From Alligator mississippiensis (Eukaryota > Chordata > Crocodylia > Alligatoridae), in the NCBI RefSeq assembly GCF_030867095.1, contig NC_081824.1, positions 115,390,162 through 115,454,161 of the forward strand: 64,000 nt of DNA. Direction: 5' to 3'. The notes under the pieces are model-generated. The model worked only from the letters and a program-made list of their open reading frames with translations. It made no database searches and had not been told where the DNA came from. Made by a program: the position numbers and the translations under genes. This document shows positions 23,489 through 35,100 of this stretch, piece by piece. The stretch's first letter is position 1. Each line of letters begins with the position of its first letter.

Positions 23489-23830
23489 AACGCTTGACTG
23501 ATGGCCCTGTGCCCTGGAACAGGAGGCCATAGGCAGCCACAAACCTCTCTTTTCCCTCCCAGCATCATGCACAGCCCAAGAGATGCAGCAAAAGCCTCCA
23601 GGACTGCTGGTTGCTTTGTGCTTGGGCCACAACTACCCTGGCTGCCCCAAAATTCAAAAAGAACAAAAGCTGTTTTGGCCCCACCAACTTCCCCTTCCTC
23701 ACAGACACTCTGAGTGCTCTGAATGAAGCACGGGCCGAAATCTGGGCCTTGGTGTGGCATGCCAATCCCCTTTGGGGTTCGGCATGCCATGCTGAGGCCT
23801 GCACTTTTCATATGTCATGGTGGGAAAAAA
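23489..23830. repeat. Dispersed repeat monomer, copy right of the LTR element
   Basis: Partner of 19,106-19,533. Same start (CTTGACTGATGGCCCTGTGC) and same order of blocks. The right half differs by small indels around the GGCATGCC text near 23,755-23,790. Confidence 0.75.
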
Positions 23831-23879
23831 TAATTTTTTTTTTGCATTCCCCTGCACATGTTAGGTGTAGGAACCTCAG

Positions 23880-24500
23880 CCAGTATTAAACTTACATCTC
23901 TTGGTTTTGGGAGCCACCAGGGAGAATCCCCTAAGCCACAGAGCTAGCACATATGCAAAGATTTTCCACAGTCCTTGTCTGTACCAGGACCACACTCACA
24001 TGCATACCTTTGCTAACACCACCCCACCATTTAAAAAAAAAAAAATACAAACCCTTGACAGAGGGCCCACTGCCCTGCAAGAAGAGGTCAGGGGCAGCCA
24101 CAAACCCTTTAGCCACAGAGCCAGGACACATGCAGAGTCTTGCTGCACTCCCTGTCTACACCAGGACCACGCCCACATGAGAAACACCACCCCACCACTT
24201 CAAAAAATTAAAAATATGAAAACCTTGTCAGATGACCTAGTGCTGTGCAAGATGAGGCCGGAGGCAGCCACAAACCCATTAGCCGAAGACCCAGGACACC
24301 TGCAGAGGCTTGCCACTCTCCTTGCCTATACCAGGACCACCATCACATGCAGATGCTTGCCAAACACCACTCTACCATTTAAAAAAAAAAAAATATATAC
24401 ATATATATATATATATTCTACCCTTGACTGGTGGCTCAGTGCTCTGCAAGAAGAGGTCAGAGGCTGCCACAAACATCCCCCTTTCCCCTCCCCTCCCAAT
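23880..24500. repeat. Tandem array, unit about 181-189 bp
   Basis: Unit starts CCTTGAC/CCTTGTC fall at about 24,052, 24,233 and 24,422, with a partial unit before 24,052. Each unit has GCAAGAAGAGGTCAGGGGC-like text, GCAGCCACAAACCC, CCAGGACACATGCAGAG, TATACCAGGACCAC and an A-rich linker after CACCATTTAAAAA. Linkers include an AT microsatellite at 24,393-24,417. The unit start is shared with the monomers at 19,106 and 23,489. Continuous frames through it (for example 23,901-24,560) follow the periodicity. Confidence 0.8.
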
Positions 24501-24751
24501 ATGCGATTGTCCGCTGTTGCCCCCCCCCCCCCCGAGTCAGGAGGCACCAGTCTCCAGTGATAGAAAATGCCATTTCTGTCAACCCAAAGCTATTCAGAAG
24601 TTTGACCTGAATTTTTCTAACCATTTCAGCTGAAGAAAATTTTTTTAGGATTGAATTTTCATGGGTATATCCCCATGGACAGAGGAAGGAGTAGGATGCA
24701 AGTTTCCTACTTATAGGACTCATCGACATATCCTATTAATGTGCTTTAGGC

Positions 24752-25887
24752 TTGGCATGTCTACATGAGATGCTTTACTCCACAGTAGACTAATCTACTG
24801 CGCAGCATACCATCACTGTCTATATGTGCAGAGCATTTACTCTGCAGTAAATTAGGCTGTGATCTTAGTTACTTCCCAGTACTACACTTGTACCACACTT
24901 GTAGATGCTGAGTGGGAGCAGATTTGCTCCCAGTCAGGCTAGACAGCAAGGGGGCACAGGGGACAGGATGTTCTTTGGCCCTGATCCTGACACTGCTCAG
25001 CTCCTGGCTTTCCCCAGGAGCTAGGAACCAATCAGAGCCAGGACTGGGGAGCTCTCTGCCCCACATCCAGTTCCCAGCATGGAGCTGGGAGCTCCAGAAT
25101 GCAAGCAGAGGCTGGGAACACAACCCTACCTCCCTCTCTGGAGCAGCTGTGTGGCATGGAGCTGGGAACTCCAGCTCATGCTCACTCTCCTGAGTTTTCA
25201 TCTCTGCACCATGCAGAGCTGCTCCAAAGGGGAGGGAGGGGGCTGGGAAGCAAGGCAACTCAAGCAAGGCAGCCGCTGGTGAGGCTTATGCCCCTCTGCT
25301 TGGCAGGGGGCTGGCCAGAAACTGTCCTGCAAATGGGACAGCAGCTGGCAAGCAGTCCCCTTCTGAGTGTGGGGGTGTGGGTCTCACCAGTAGCTGCTCC
25401 ACTTGTGGGACAATTCCTGCTAGGTTGTGGGTGCTACTTGACAGGAGGCTCACTGGCAGCTGTCCCTCACCCAGGACAGCTCCTGGTTCACTGGCAGCTG
25501 TGTGTCCTGATGTGCACAGGGCCAGGAGAGCTCTGCCCGGGAGCCAGGATGGGGGGAAGAGAGCTTCCCAGTTCTAGCACTGATCAGTTCCCAGCTTCTT
25601 AAAGGGGGAGCCAGGAGCTGAGCATCACCAGGACTGAGGCCAGAGAGCCCCACATTTCCTGTAGCCCCCTCCTGCCTAGGCTGATCAGGAGGAAATTAGC
25701 TCCAAGTCAATGTGTATAAGTGTGGTACTGCACAGTAACTACTGCACAGTTAATCTAGTGCAGTAGCTAACTGCACAGTAGCCTAAATTACTGTGCAGTG
25801 AATGTCCTGCACATGTAGACTGATGCTTTACTGCACAGTAGGTTAGTCTACTATGAAGTAAAGTGTCTTGTGTAGACACGCCCATAG
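24752..25887. mobile_element. DNA element with about 60-bp terminal inverted repeats
   Basis: The left end reads GGCATGTCTACATGAGATGC, then TTTACTCCACAGTAGACTAA. The right end, read in reverse, is GGGCGTGTCTACACAAGACA, then CTTTACTTCATAGTAGACTAA. Internal subterminal CTGCACAGTA motifs recur near 25,730-25,830. The GC-rich core has several overlapping frames on both strands with no known domain. Non-autonomous; superfamily not assigned because no target duplication is clear. Confidence 0.75.
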
Positions 25888-27547
25888 AGAATGTGCGGTA
25901 ACCACTGGGATATGGTATAGTAGGGAAACCACCTCTCCCCATCCCTCTGTCAATATCAGTTCTTTATCAGCTTTGCTTTTTTCTTTCAAGTGCTCAATAC
26001 AAAATGGAGCACAGCATAAAACTAAACATCAAAGGCATAAGAAGTGTAGCAAGCTCACTGAGGGTATGCCAACTATAGTATACAAGGGGAGGGTGGGTGG
26101 TGTAGAGAAGTGGAAGGGATGTCATACCTGCCTGGGCTACTGCTGCCATAGCTGCTGCTGTAGCAGCCGCAGAACCAGTGGCAGCAGCACCATGGCTGGG
26201 CTCCCTGGGAGTTGTGCCTGATGCCCTACTATTTGCTCCCCTCTGTCAGATACACATATGCTGGGTGCAGGGCTGTGCCTGCTCTGGCAAAGGCTTGAGG
26301 GAGAAGCAGCACAATTCTGTTTGCCCCCCTCACTCCCCAAACCCTAGATACACACCTTGGTGTGGTGCTTCACTCCTTGGCTCTTCTGGCTGGGCAAGGA
26401 CAGAGCAGATTTACCCCTGCTATGGCAAAGACTCCAGGTGGGAGGAGTCTGGCTTCCCCTCATAGGTGGCAACTGGTGCTGGTACCTAGCTCACCCCAGC
26501 CTAGTTATGCTAAACATAGGAACAAGGGACTGGAGGGAACCTCCTGGACCACTGAACCTTGTCCCTTCTGTTCAGTTCAAGACCTCATACACAACTGGCT
26601 GAATGCTAGAAACATGAAGAGCACTGTATAACATGCCATAGCTAAACGCAGGGGAAATGAGGGCACTGTGAATGTCCTGCCACTATGATAACAAGCTGGT
26701 TAACATATACTCAGAAAATCCTAGGAAATGGTCCATGCCTATGTAACAGAGAATTAATGCCCCCCTCCACACTAGATCCTTGCCAATGAACCAAGTGAAA
26801 ATTTTCTTCTAGTCCCCAACTTTGGTGATTAATATGACTGAGGAAAACAAGACTCCAGCCAGCAACCTCTGAGTTTTCTAAGTACTGGCAGGAACATCTA
26901 AACACACCAGCCAAAAATTTCCAGCCTTAGTGGTGGCTGACATCCCAATGCTTCAGAGAAAGGAAAAAAAGAAAAGAAGGAAAAAGAATTAAAAACAGAA
27001 GCCGGTAGTACTTAGGAGAGGAAAATATATTCCCTACAGATGATCAACAAAATCCCTGCAGCACAGGATTGCCAGACACCGACCACACTACAAAGGAGTT
27101 GCCCAATGTTGGAAATAAATAACAAGTAAACAAATAAGCAATTATTTTTAGTTTTTATTTTTGTTTCAGTGGAGAAAAAGTGACCATTTTTAAGTTTGAT
27201 TTATTCTGAACTAAATTTTTCCTCAAGTTTTTGGTTTGGCAATTACACCAACAAATCAGTTGTTCTCAACAATTCTACCAGAATCCTAACTCAGTGAATC
27301 CAAACTTCTAGAATATTTTAAAGATTTGTAAATATTGAATGCAAGGCAAGAACAGGTGAGGTTAGCCCCAGAAGGCATAGGTACTTCAGAATCTGGAGGT
27401 CTGGCTGACTGATATGTCCAGGCTTTTGAGATCATACCTATTTAAATCAGAATCCTAAATGAGGGATATATCTGAAGTACAGCCACACAATTTACTACCA
27501 GTCATCCCAGACTAGCAAGAAGCTTTGTCATAAGAGCTTCTCCAAGA
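25888..27547. other. Non-coding stretch with GCT/CAG-rich patch
   Basis: No gene supported. 26,125-26,200 is rich in GCTGC and GCAGC, and 26,250-26,480 is GC-rich with short open frames that carry no domain. The remainder is ordinary AT-rich DNA. Confidence 0.45.
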
Positions 27548-28690
27548 GTTTCTCCAAGAGACGATCTGGTGTCCCATAATCGTCTCTTGGAGAAACTGGC
27601 CAATTGTCGCCTTGGGTCCTCCACGATCCACTGGCTGGAAAATTGGCTCCGGGGTCGGACCCAGAGGGTAGTAATTGATGGAAGTCACTCATCGTGGTGT
27701 CCTGTGACCAGTGGGGTCCCCCAGGGCTCTGTCCTTGGACCCATACTGTTCAACATCTTCATTAATGATGTGGACACTGGAATCAGAAGCGGACTGACCA
27801 AGTTCACCGATGACACCAAACTTTGGGGCAAAGCATCCACACCAGAAGACAGGCAGATGATCCAGGCTGACGTGGACAGGCTCAGCAAGTGGGCGGATGA
27901 GAATCTGATGGTGTTCAACGCCGATAAATGCAAGGTTCTCCACCTTGGGAAAAAAAACCCACAGCATCCTTATAGGCTCGGCAGTGCTATGTTGGTTAGC
28001 ACTATGGAAGAAAGAGACTTGGGGGTCATCACTGACCACAAGATGAACATGAGCCTGCAATGTGATGCTGCGGCTAGTAAAGCAACCAAAACGCTGGCTT
28101 GCATCCGTAGATGCTTCTCAAGCAAATCCCGGGACGTCATTCTCCCCCTGTACTCGGCCTTAGTGAGGCCGCAGCTGGAGTACTGCGTCGTTTTGGGCTC
28201 CACAATTCAAAAAGGATGTGGAGAAGCTTGAGAGAGTCCAGAGAAGAGCCACGCGCATGATCAGAGGTCAGGGAAGCAGACCCTACGATGACAGGTTGAG
28301 AGCCCTGGGGCTCTTTAGCCTGGAAAAGCACAGGCTCAGGGGTGATCTGATGGCCACCTACAAGTTTATCAGGGGTGACCACCAGTATCTGGGGGAACGT
28401 TTGTTCACCAGAGCGCCCCAAGGGATGACGAGGTCGAACGGTCACAAACTACTACAAGATCGTTTCAGGCTGGACATAAGGAAGAATTTCTTTACTGTCC
28501 GAGCCCCCAAGGTCTGGAACAGCCTGCCACTGGAGGTTGTTCAAGCGCCTTCATTGAACACCTTCAAGATGAAACTGGATGCTTATCTTGCTGGGATCCT
28601 ATGACCCCAGCTGACTTCCTGCCCTTTGGGCGGGGGGCTGGACTCGATGATCTTCCGAGGTCCCTTCCAGCCCTAATGTCTATGAAATCT
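27548..28690 (+). mobile_element. CR1 LINE fragment with inverted 5' junction
   Basis: 5'-truncated CR1. The frame at 27,569-28,231 encodes reverse transcriptase from HNRLLEKLANCRLGSS through GVPQGSVLGPILFNIFINDV to KFTDDTKLWG (usual FADD reads FTDD here), and 28,218-28,604 encodes the C-terminal block ([38 protein letters not shown]). The tail is TCTATGAAATCTATGAAAG. The 5' junction holds an 18-bp perfect inverted repeat (27,548-27,565 against 27,579-27,596). Confidence 0.92.
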
Positions 28691-30763
28691 ATGAAAGCTA
28701 TTATCAATAATTTTGTTTTATTAGGGAAGACGAAGGAGTTCTAGTCATCGATCAGCATCCTGATGTATGTAGCACTGCACAAAAACAGAACATTTGAATA
28801 ATATATACATTTGAAATAGAGACATTCTATGTTGTCACATTATATAAAAAGGATATAAAAAGACAGTAGCTGTAGTGCTTTTTCTTTTAAGAAATTCTAT
28901 TATGATCCTCAAGAAATTTATTTTTGCTCATGATATAAGGAAGGCCTGCTGTGAAAGTGTCCAATAAGTTGGGGGCAATAAAATGTACTGCAGGTGATTA
29001 TACTTATGCATTATACTCAGAGAAGCAAAATACCCCCAAATTTATGACCACGCTTAGCTAAGTCAACAATGTTTTGAATCACATTTTTTAATGTTATCAG
29101 CTTTTATTACTTCATTCGAACATTTAGCCCTGCATCAATAAAATCTATTAAGGACTTTTTGCAAAGCGTTGCCGCTCTTTCTATGTGATCAGACACATCG
29201 TGGACAGGTGGATTTTGTTTGCTTTGGCAAATATTCAGGGTGTCAGGAAGAAATATTGACATGTGAAGAGCAAACTATTCCATCTCAGGAAAGGTTGTAG
29301 TAAATTTTCCTCACTTTTTGGTTCATTAGAACACCATCTGGAGCAGCTTTTAGAAAATGGGCAGAGTAACATAGATGCAGACTACCTAATTTTTCATATT
29401 TTCATTTGACCTTTTTCCCTCAGTTCCAGTACAGAGTATACAAATGCAAGCTCTCTCAGAAAATCAGTCATCCTTCCTCCTCAAAGGAAGCAGTGTTATT
29501 ATTGGTTTATTTTTGCCAAAGACCAACATAACTTGTTGCTTCTCCTAGAAAGAAAACAAAGTATAAATATTTGAATGACTTTAGTGGAAATTTTTCTGCA
29601 TTTTTTCCAGGTAGTTAAACCTCCTTGATTCTCTGGAGTCCACTCTAGGTCCTATAACAATGGTCATGGAGAGGTGTTACATTTGTGCTGGAAAAATGCC
29701 TTTTTGGGGGTGCAAAAACCAAATGTATGGGCAATTTGTGGAGGAAAACATGTGGTGTTTCTTCCACAAATGTTTAGCTGTTTCAAACAGCAACTTTGCT
29801 GTCTTCTAATGCCCTATATAATGCCTGTTTAGTGACATATAGCAAGACGAGGGCCCCTAGGTTCTCAAATATCCCACAGTGGAGGAGGGATATTTATCCA
29901 TAGGGGAGAAGGCACAAGGAGCAGCCGCCTAGTGCCCTCTGTTTGGAAAGATGAGCTTTGAGGCATCTGCGTAGCTCTCCATCCAGGAGGCTGGAACTCC
30001 TGTATGCCCCTATTCTTGACCTAGTTCCTTAGTCATAAGAGTTTCCTAGAACTTTTTACTGATGGACCTGAACACTTGTCCAGATCCAAGTTAAAGTGGT
30101 CTGAATGTTGGTCAGTAGCCTCTGTTATAAGTTCAGATCTTCTCTGCCCCTTAACATACCCTAAACAACCCAGGAGTGAACTCATTTATAGTGCTTCTAG
30201 AAGTCCTGTCATTACCCTTTCAACTACAGGAAAGTGTCATTGAAGAGCCAAGGTCAGACTTCCTTCCCAGAAACCACAGGATATATCATCCTCTGAATAT
30301 GCTTTTACCCACCTTGTTCCATGGAGCTTGGGCTTCTACAACTCCTGATGGACAAGTCTTGAGAGTTCTTTTCTAATACTTTCAGCAAGATCCCTTCACA
30401 CCACCCCCCTCCCCAAACCACCTCTAGCCAGCAAGCCCTAATCTTTTCTTCTTCTGGTCCTCATTCCATCCCCTCTCACCCTTGTGCTGCCTTTTGAGCA
30501 AATACGTGAGGATGACACTTAATAACCAAATAGGACTTTTCAGAAATATCAAATGTTAACCCCTTTTCTATGTCTAATGACAGTTTTGTCCTTGACACCA
30601 TAAAATAATATCACATAAAATACTTACACCAGTCCCCTGAATACCATATGTTCTAAATAACTGGGAAATATTGGATTGCACTGCTGTCTTACCACCACCT
30701 TTTTCCATTCTGCGCCTCGAGACAGGGGGTGCAGGAACCAACCAGTCATGTGCACAGAATTAT
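28691..30763. other. Non-coding stretch, no gene supported
   Basis: No exon, RNA gene or repeat family recognised. Confidence 0.5.
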
Positions 30764-31483
30764 TCTAATATAATAAAAGCCTTACCACTTCCAGCGGCGT
30801 GTCTGTCTGTCTGTAACGCGCCAGACCAACTGCAGGTATGCGCTCGGAGCCTTACAGATGGAGAGACAAACAGGCGGAGGCAGAGGCAGGGGTGGACATG
30901 GGTGAGGCCAGGCTGTGCTCCCTGCTGTGGGGTGGGGGGAGGACCACCTGTGCAACAGGCATGGCTTGCACGCCCCCCCATGCACCATGCCCCAGGGCTG
31001 CTCCCCACGCTACGCTCTGCAGCTGTGTGCCACCCCCCCTGCATGTACCCTGCACCACACCCCGGGGCCACTTCCCCTGCCACGCAGCTGTTGGGTACTC
31101 CCCGTGCCATGGCTGCTTTGTGTGCCACACCCTGTGGTTACGTGTTACCCCACTCCTGCGCAGCCATTAGTCATGCTCCCTTGCATACAGAGTAGTGGGA
31201 AGGGGGAGTGGAGAAGGGCTGGACCCAGAGGAAGCAGGACATGACCCAGAGAGGCAGTGGGAGGACAGGGGGAGCAGGGCAAGACCTGAAGCAGCAATGG
31301 GGGTGGGGGGAAGCAAGGCAAATCCCAGAGCAGCAGCGGTGGAGGGGAGCGGGGCAGGATCCAGAGTGGCAGCAGGAGTGGTGGGGAGCAAGGCTAGACC
31401 CGGAGCAGTGGCAGGAGGGCACAAGGCCAGATGCTAGTTTCCATCCCCGCACCTCCCATCATTCATGATGGGCATTTTGCTAG
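30764..31483 (+). mobile_element. Non-autonomous Helitron
   Basis: The 5' end TCTAATATAATAAAAGCC is the AT-rich TC start of vertebrate Helitrons and is followed by GTCTGTCTGTCTGT, also usual there. The 3' end has a perfect 8-bp stem with a 2-base loop (CCCATCATTCATGATGGG, 31,455-31,472), then CATTTTG and the terminal CTAG (31,480-31,483), followed by host T. The 700-bp GC-rich payload has overlapping frames but no Rep or helicase domain; its source is unknown. It resembles the 5' end of the large Helitron at 50,389-56,880 (TCTATATATTAATAAAAGGG) but has a different 3' end. Confidence 0.85.
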
Positions 31484-32063
31484 TCTCATAATACGTAGCC
31501 CTTTGGCAGAAGAGGCACAATAGGGTTTGTGCTCAGTTAGTACTGGCTGACCAGTGATGACAAAATGGAACAGGACAGAAAATCTGCTCCTGAATGAAAT
31601 AAATGTTTATTTAAGAGTTAATTAATTCCCAGAAGACCCGGTTTCATTAACCCTCACTCAGATGTTTTAATAAGCAAATTCTGATTCTTATAGCATGGAT
31701 ATTTTAGGAAAGTTTACCCTGATATGAGAAAGATAAACCTACTAATTATCGAACAAATGTCAATAAGTCTTTTCAGTTCTGGCTTGCTTAATTTATTCTC
31801 GTTTATCCCCAGTCACATTTTTTTTCATTGTGTGTTCATGTGCTTTTGGTACAATGTAAGAACACTGCCAGCAGTCTCAAGCATGCATTTTGTATATAGG
31901 ATAATAGAAATAAATGCTCACAAATAAGAATTTTTTTTTAATTGAACTACTTTCTTCTCTGGGATAGCAATCAAAACATTTCTACCATTTTCTTAAGGAC
32001 AGGATGCATTAGGAAAAAAGTTTCATTTGATGATGGCAGTGGTGTCAAATCTCAGTAATGACA
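31484..32063 (-). other. 3' flank of vanin copy 1
   Basis: AT-rich sequence after the stop codon, probably holding the 3' UTR. The best polyadenylation candidate is listed separately. Confidence 0.5.
31792..31797 (-). terminator. Candidate polyadenylation signal, vanin copy 1
   Basis: AATAAA on the minus strand about 270 bp after the stop codon. Hexamers of this kind are common in AT-rich DNA, so this is only the nearest plausible site. Confidence 0.35.
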
Positions 32064-32183
32064 TTATGGGGAGTTCCGTAGTGGGTGTGGTGGATCCTTT
32101 TCATAATACCTCCCAAACAGTGTCACAGTTAGGATTAGCTTAGCTGGGCCATTATTATTTTTCAAACATCCATCATTTAATAC
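32064..32183 (-). CDS. VNN: Vanin copy 1 exon 7 (last)
   Basis: Too short to stand out as a frame; found by matching the human C-terminus. 39 codons plus [19 protein letters not shown], then [14 protein letters not shown] and a short tail PPHPLRNSP. Acceptor AACTAG|GTATTA. Human VNN1 continues about 30 residues further to a GPI signal; this copy stops. Confidence 0.88.
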   Translation of the reverse strand, partial: VLNDGCLKNNNGPAKLILTVTLFGRYYEKDPPHPLRNSP

Positions 32184-35100
32184 CTAGTTAAAAAGAAAAT
32201 GATCCAAATACACTTTTAATGGAGCAGTAATATTACATGACATATAAAAGAGGCACAGTTATAAATTAAATATTAAATATTTTGATGCAGCTATTTCTCT
32301 TAAGGTAGTCATGGAAAAACGACACACAAGTCAAATCCCTCTTGTTCACTTATGATTTTAACTTGTCAGGATACCTCTGTCGTTGAATCACTGAATGGGT
32401 TCAAAATATCTGGGGTTTGATTTCCACCTCTGTTATAGCCTTCCTATACGTTTATGAGCCAGGTCTCTAGAATCTCTTCTCCAGTTCCACAGGAAAGGGA
32501 AATGAGTTCCTTTTCAGTTTTCTTGGGGTGCTTTCATTGCATGGTGAATTGAGCTGTATAAATGCCTAGATGAATAGACTGCTACACTGGCAATATTTTA
32601 GAAGGCTCCATTCAAAGTTCTGAGGACAGATTAGCAAAAAGATCCACGATCTCTAAAGGATCTCAATCATAATTTTCAAAACATTCCACTATACTAAGTA
32701 ATAAAATCTCACTAGGTCCTGAAGCTTCTGAAACTTGTTTGTTGTACAGACTGGAATGGTAATAGCACAATAGCTGCAGCTCATAAACCTCATTAAGTGA
32801 GGAGTCACATATCTATGATTGTTACTTTGACCTTGAAAATACTGGGAGAACTTTTTTAGTCCTTGATACAGTATATTTTTATTTAAAGGCAAACATTGTG
32901 TTCCAGCACTAAACAGATGAGAAAATACAGTCAGCTCTTGCACTGACCAAGATATTCCTTATAGAACTAAATTTTCAATAACAACTAGGGTTTGTAGATG
33001 TCTGTTTTTCAGAAACTCAGTTTGAGACACTGCTTCTTAAAATCCAGCCCCTCTTAAAATGTTTTTCTGATAGGGGACATGAAAGCTGAGGAAAATAAAA
33101 TCATTTTAAAACTTAGGCTATACTAACCAGAAAAAAGAGAAAGAATAGTGCAATGATCACCTTTGGAGAACAACAAAAATGATCAGAGGCCTAGGAAACA
33201 TGACTTATAGGGAAAGGCTGAAAGGTGTCTCAACCTTTCCCCATAAATCATGTTTCTGTGGCTGTTGGGGACAGGACTAGGAGCAATGGCCTCAAACTTT
33301 AAGGGAAATTGAGGTTAGAATTTAGGAAAACTTTTCTATGAGGGTGGTCAAGAATTGGAACAGACTACTTAGAAAAGTTGTGGAATCTCCATGCCTAGAC
33401 ATTTTCAACAGTGGGAGAGAGAGATACTTGGGAAAGACGGTTTAATCAGAGATGATCCTGTCTTGAACAGGGTGGCTAGATGACCTCTTGAGGCCCCTTT
33501 CAGCCAAACTTTCCTATGGTCAGTGCTGACAGTATCTCAGTCAACAGGAGTGCTTCATCTTAACAACATTGTTTGGGGAGTTTTGGGGTTTTTTTTCTGT
33601 TTTGTTTTATACTATGGCTTTATATCTGATGGGGAGCATCCACCCAGCAACTAATCATGCACAGTAGGCTTCACTGTGTGCAGGAAGATAGGTGGCTCCA
33701 TACATGTGTATGGGTGAGCATAGTTCATAAAATTGTAGCCAGACAAAAATCCACTTGTGGATATTCAATGTCAGAGGAAAAGCATGTCTGTATTCATGTG
33801 GATATGAGTCTAAACTGGGTGTCAATGCCAAAATACAATCAGAGAGCTGGATAACTGTTGTTTGGGCAAGTTAAGTGAAATAGGATTTGGCTTACATGCA
33901 TACTTCGCTGCTTTCCTAAGACAGGGTCTGTAGTTCAAAGTTGGACTTGGCTTTTCTTTAACTTCATTCAATATCAATTTCCATTCCCATGCCAGGGTAC
34001 AGATAAGTTAGCTCAAAGCAGCTCAAGAATATCTCCCTACCTGAAATTCTCCTGGTGCTAGTCGAACCCCGCTGAGCAAGACTTCTGGAAACACGTACTT
34101 AGTCCCAAATGTCCCACTGAGGGAGAATGCCTCAAACCTGGTCTGGGTAGTTGTTACTGGCTGTCCACAAGTTTTTAAATCCATTGTTTTACACTTCAGG
34201 AGTGTGCATATCTGTGGGAAAGAGAACAGAACTCTTACAGAACCTGGAGTGAACAAAAGCCAGGGATTTACTTCCAAGAAAAGCTTTCTTTGCATGGGTG
34301 TGTCCTGGAGGAGGAGCTAGAAGGGTGGAGGCGGTGCAACCACACATCTCTGAGCTCATTGGTTTCTGAGTTAGCTTGCTTCTTAGCCTGGCTTCAGTCA
34401 GGGCTGTTGCCGAAAAGCTGATTCTAGAACCCAAGGGGTGGCCACTGCTTTCTCCCTCCTTTTCCTCTGCTGCAAAATTTGGTGGCAGGGAAGCAGGTCA
34501 GGGTTGAATGCCAATGGCAGCTTTTCCCCCCTAGGCTCTGGAACTGCACTGAAACAGCAGCTCCATCAGGAGTTGTGCAGACAAGCCAGTGAGCTCAGAG
34601 ACTTCACTGTACATGTATTACACAAGCAAAGGGCATAAGTAGGCCAAGAGGGAGCTATCAGGCCTGAGGGCAGGATTTAGATTAGTGGGTCCAGGAGACA
34701 TCCAGTGTGGGAATAATTCAGATTAAGTCTCACTCTAAGGCCCATGAGCAGCCTCCCTTACCCAGCTTTCAATAAGAACAAGGTGAGGCAGGAAAGCAAT
34801 TGAGGGAAAGTGATATGAGAGTCAGAGCCAGGCAGGAGCCACACAGCTACCAGGGGACATCACAGCCACCCCTGTGGCCACAAGCCTCTTACACAGCCAT
34901 AGAGGCAAATTACCTGCCAGTAATATTTTATAACAGAGCCATGAAGTCCATCAAATGCACCCAGTACATAAACTTCATCTTCTCTCTTCTCTACCATTCT
35001 ATAGATCAAATGACAGCAAAGGTCTTTCTGGCAAACTGTATGATTTCCTGCTATAGTAATGAGTTCAGTGAAGGTGAAGTTATCGCTGCGAACAGCTCCC

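Noticed and set aside
23901-24560. 219-codon plus-strand frame with repeated segments
   Set aside because: It follows the tandem array; the repeats are in the DNA and the product has no recognisable fold.
30671-31468. Frames of 174 and 122 codons and others
   Set aside because: They mostly lie within the GC-rich payload of a non-autonomous Helitron; no domain, opposite frames also open.
1-32000. Search for a neighbouring host gene such as a TAAR receptor or other vanin-cluster neighbour
   Set aside because: No single-exon receptor-sized frame and no exon pattern that I recognise; all long frames are accounted for by repeats.
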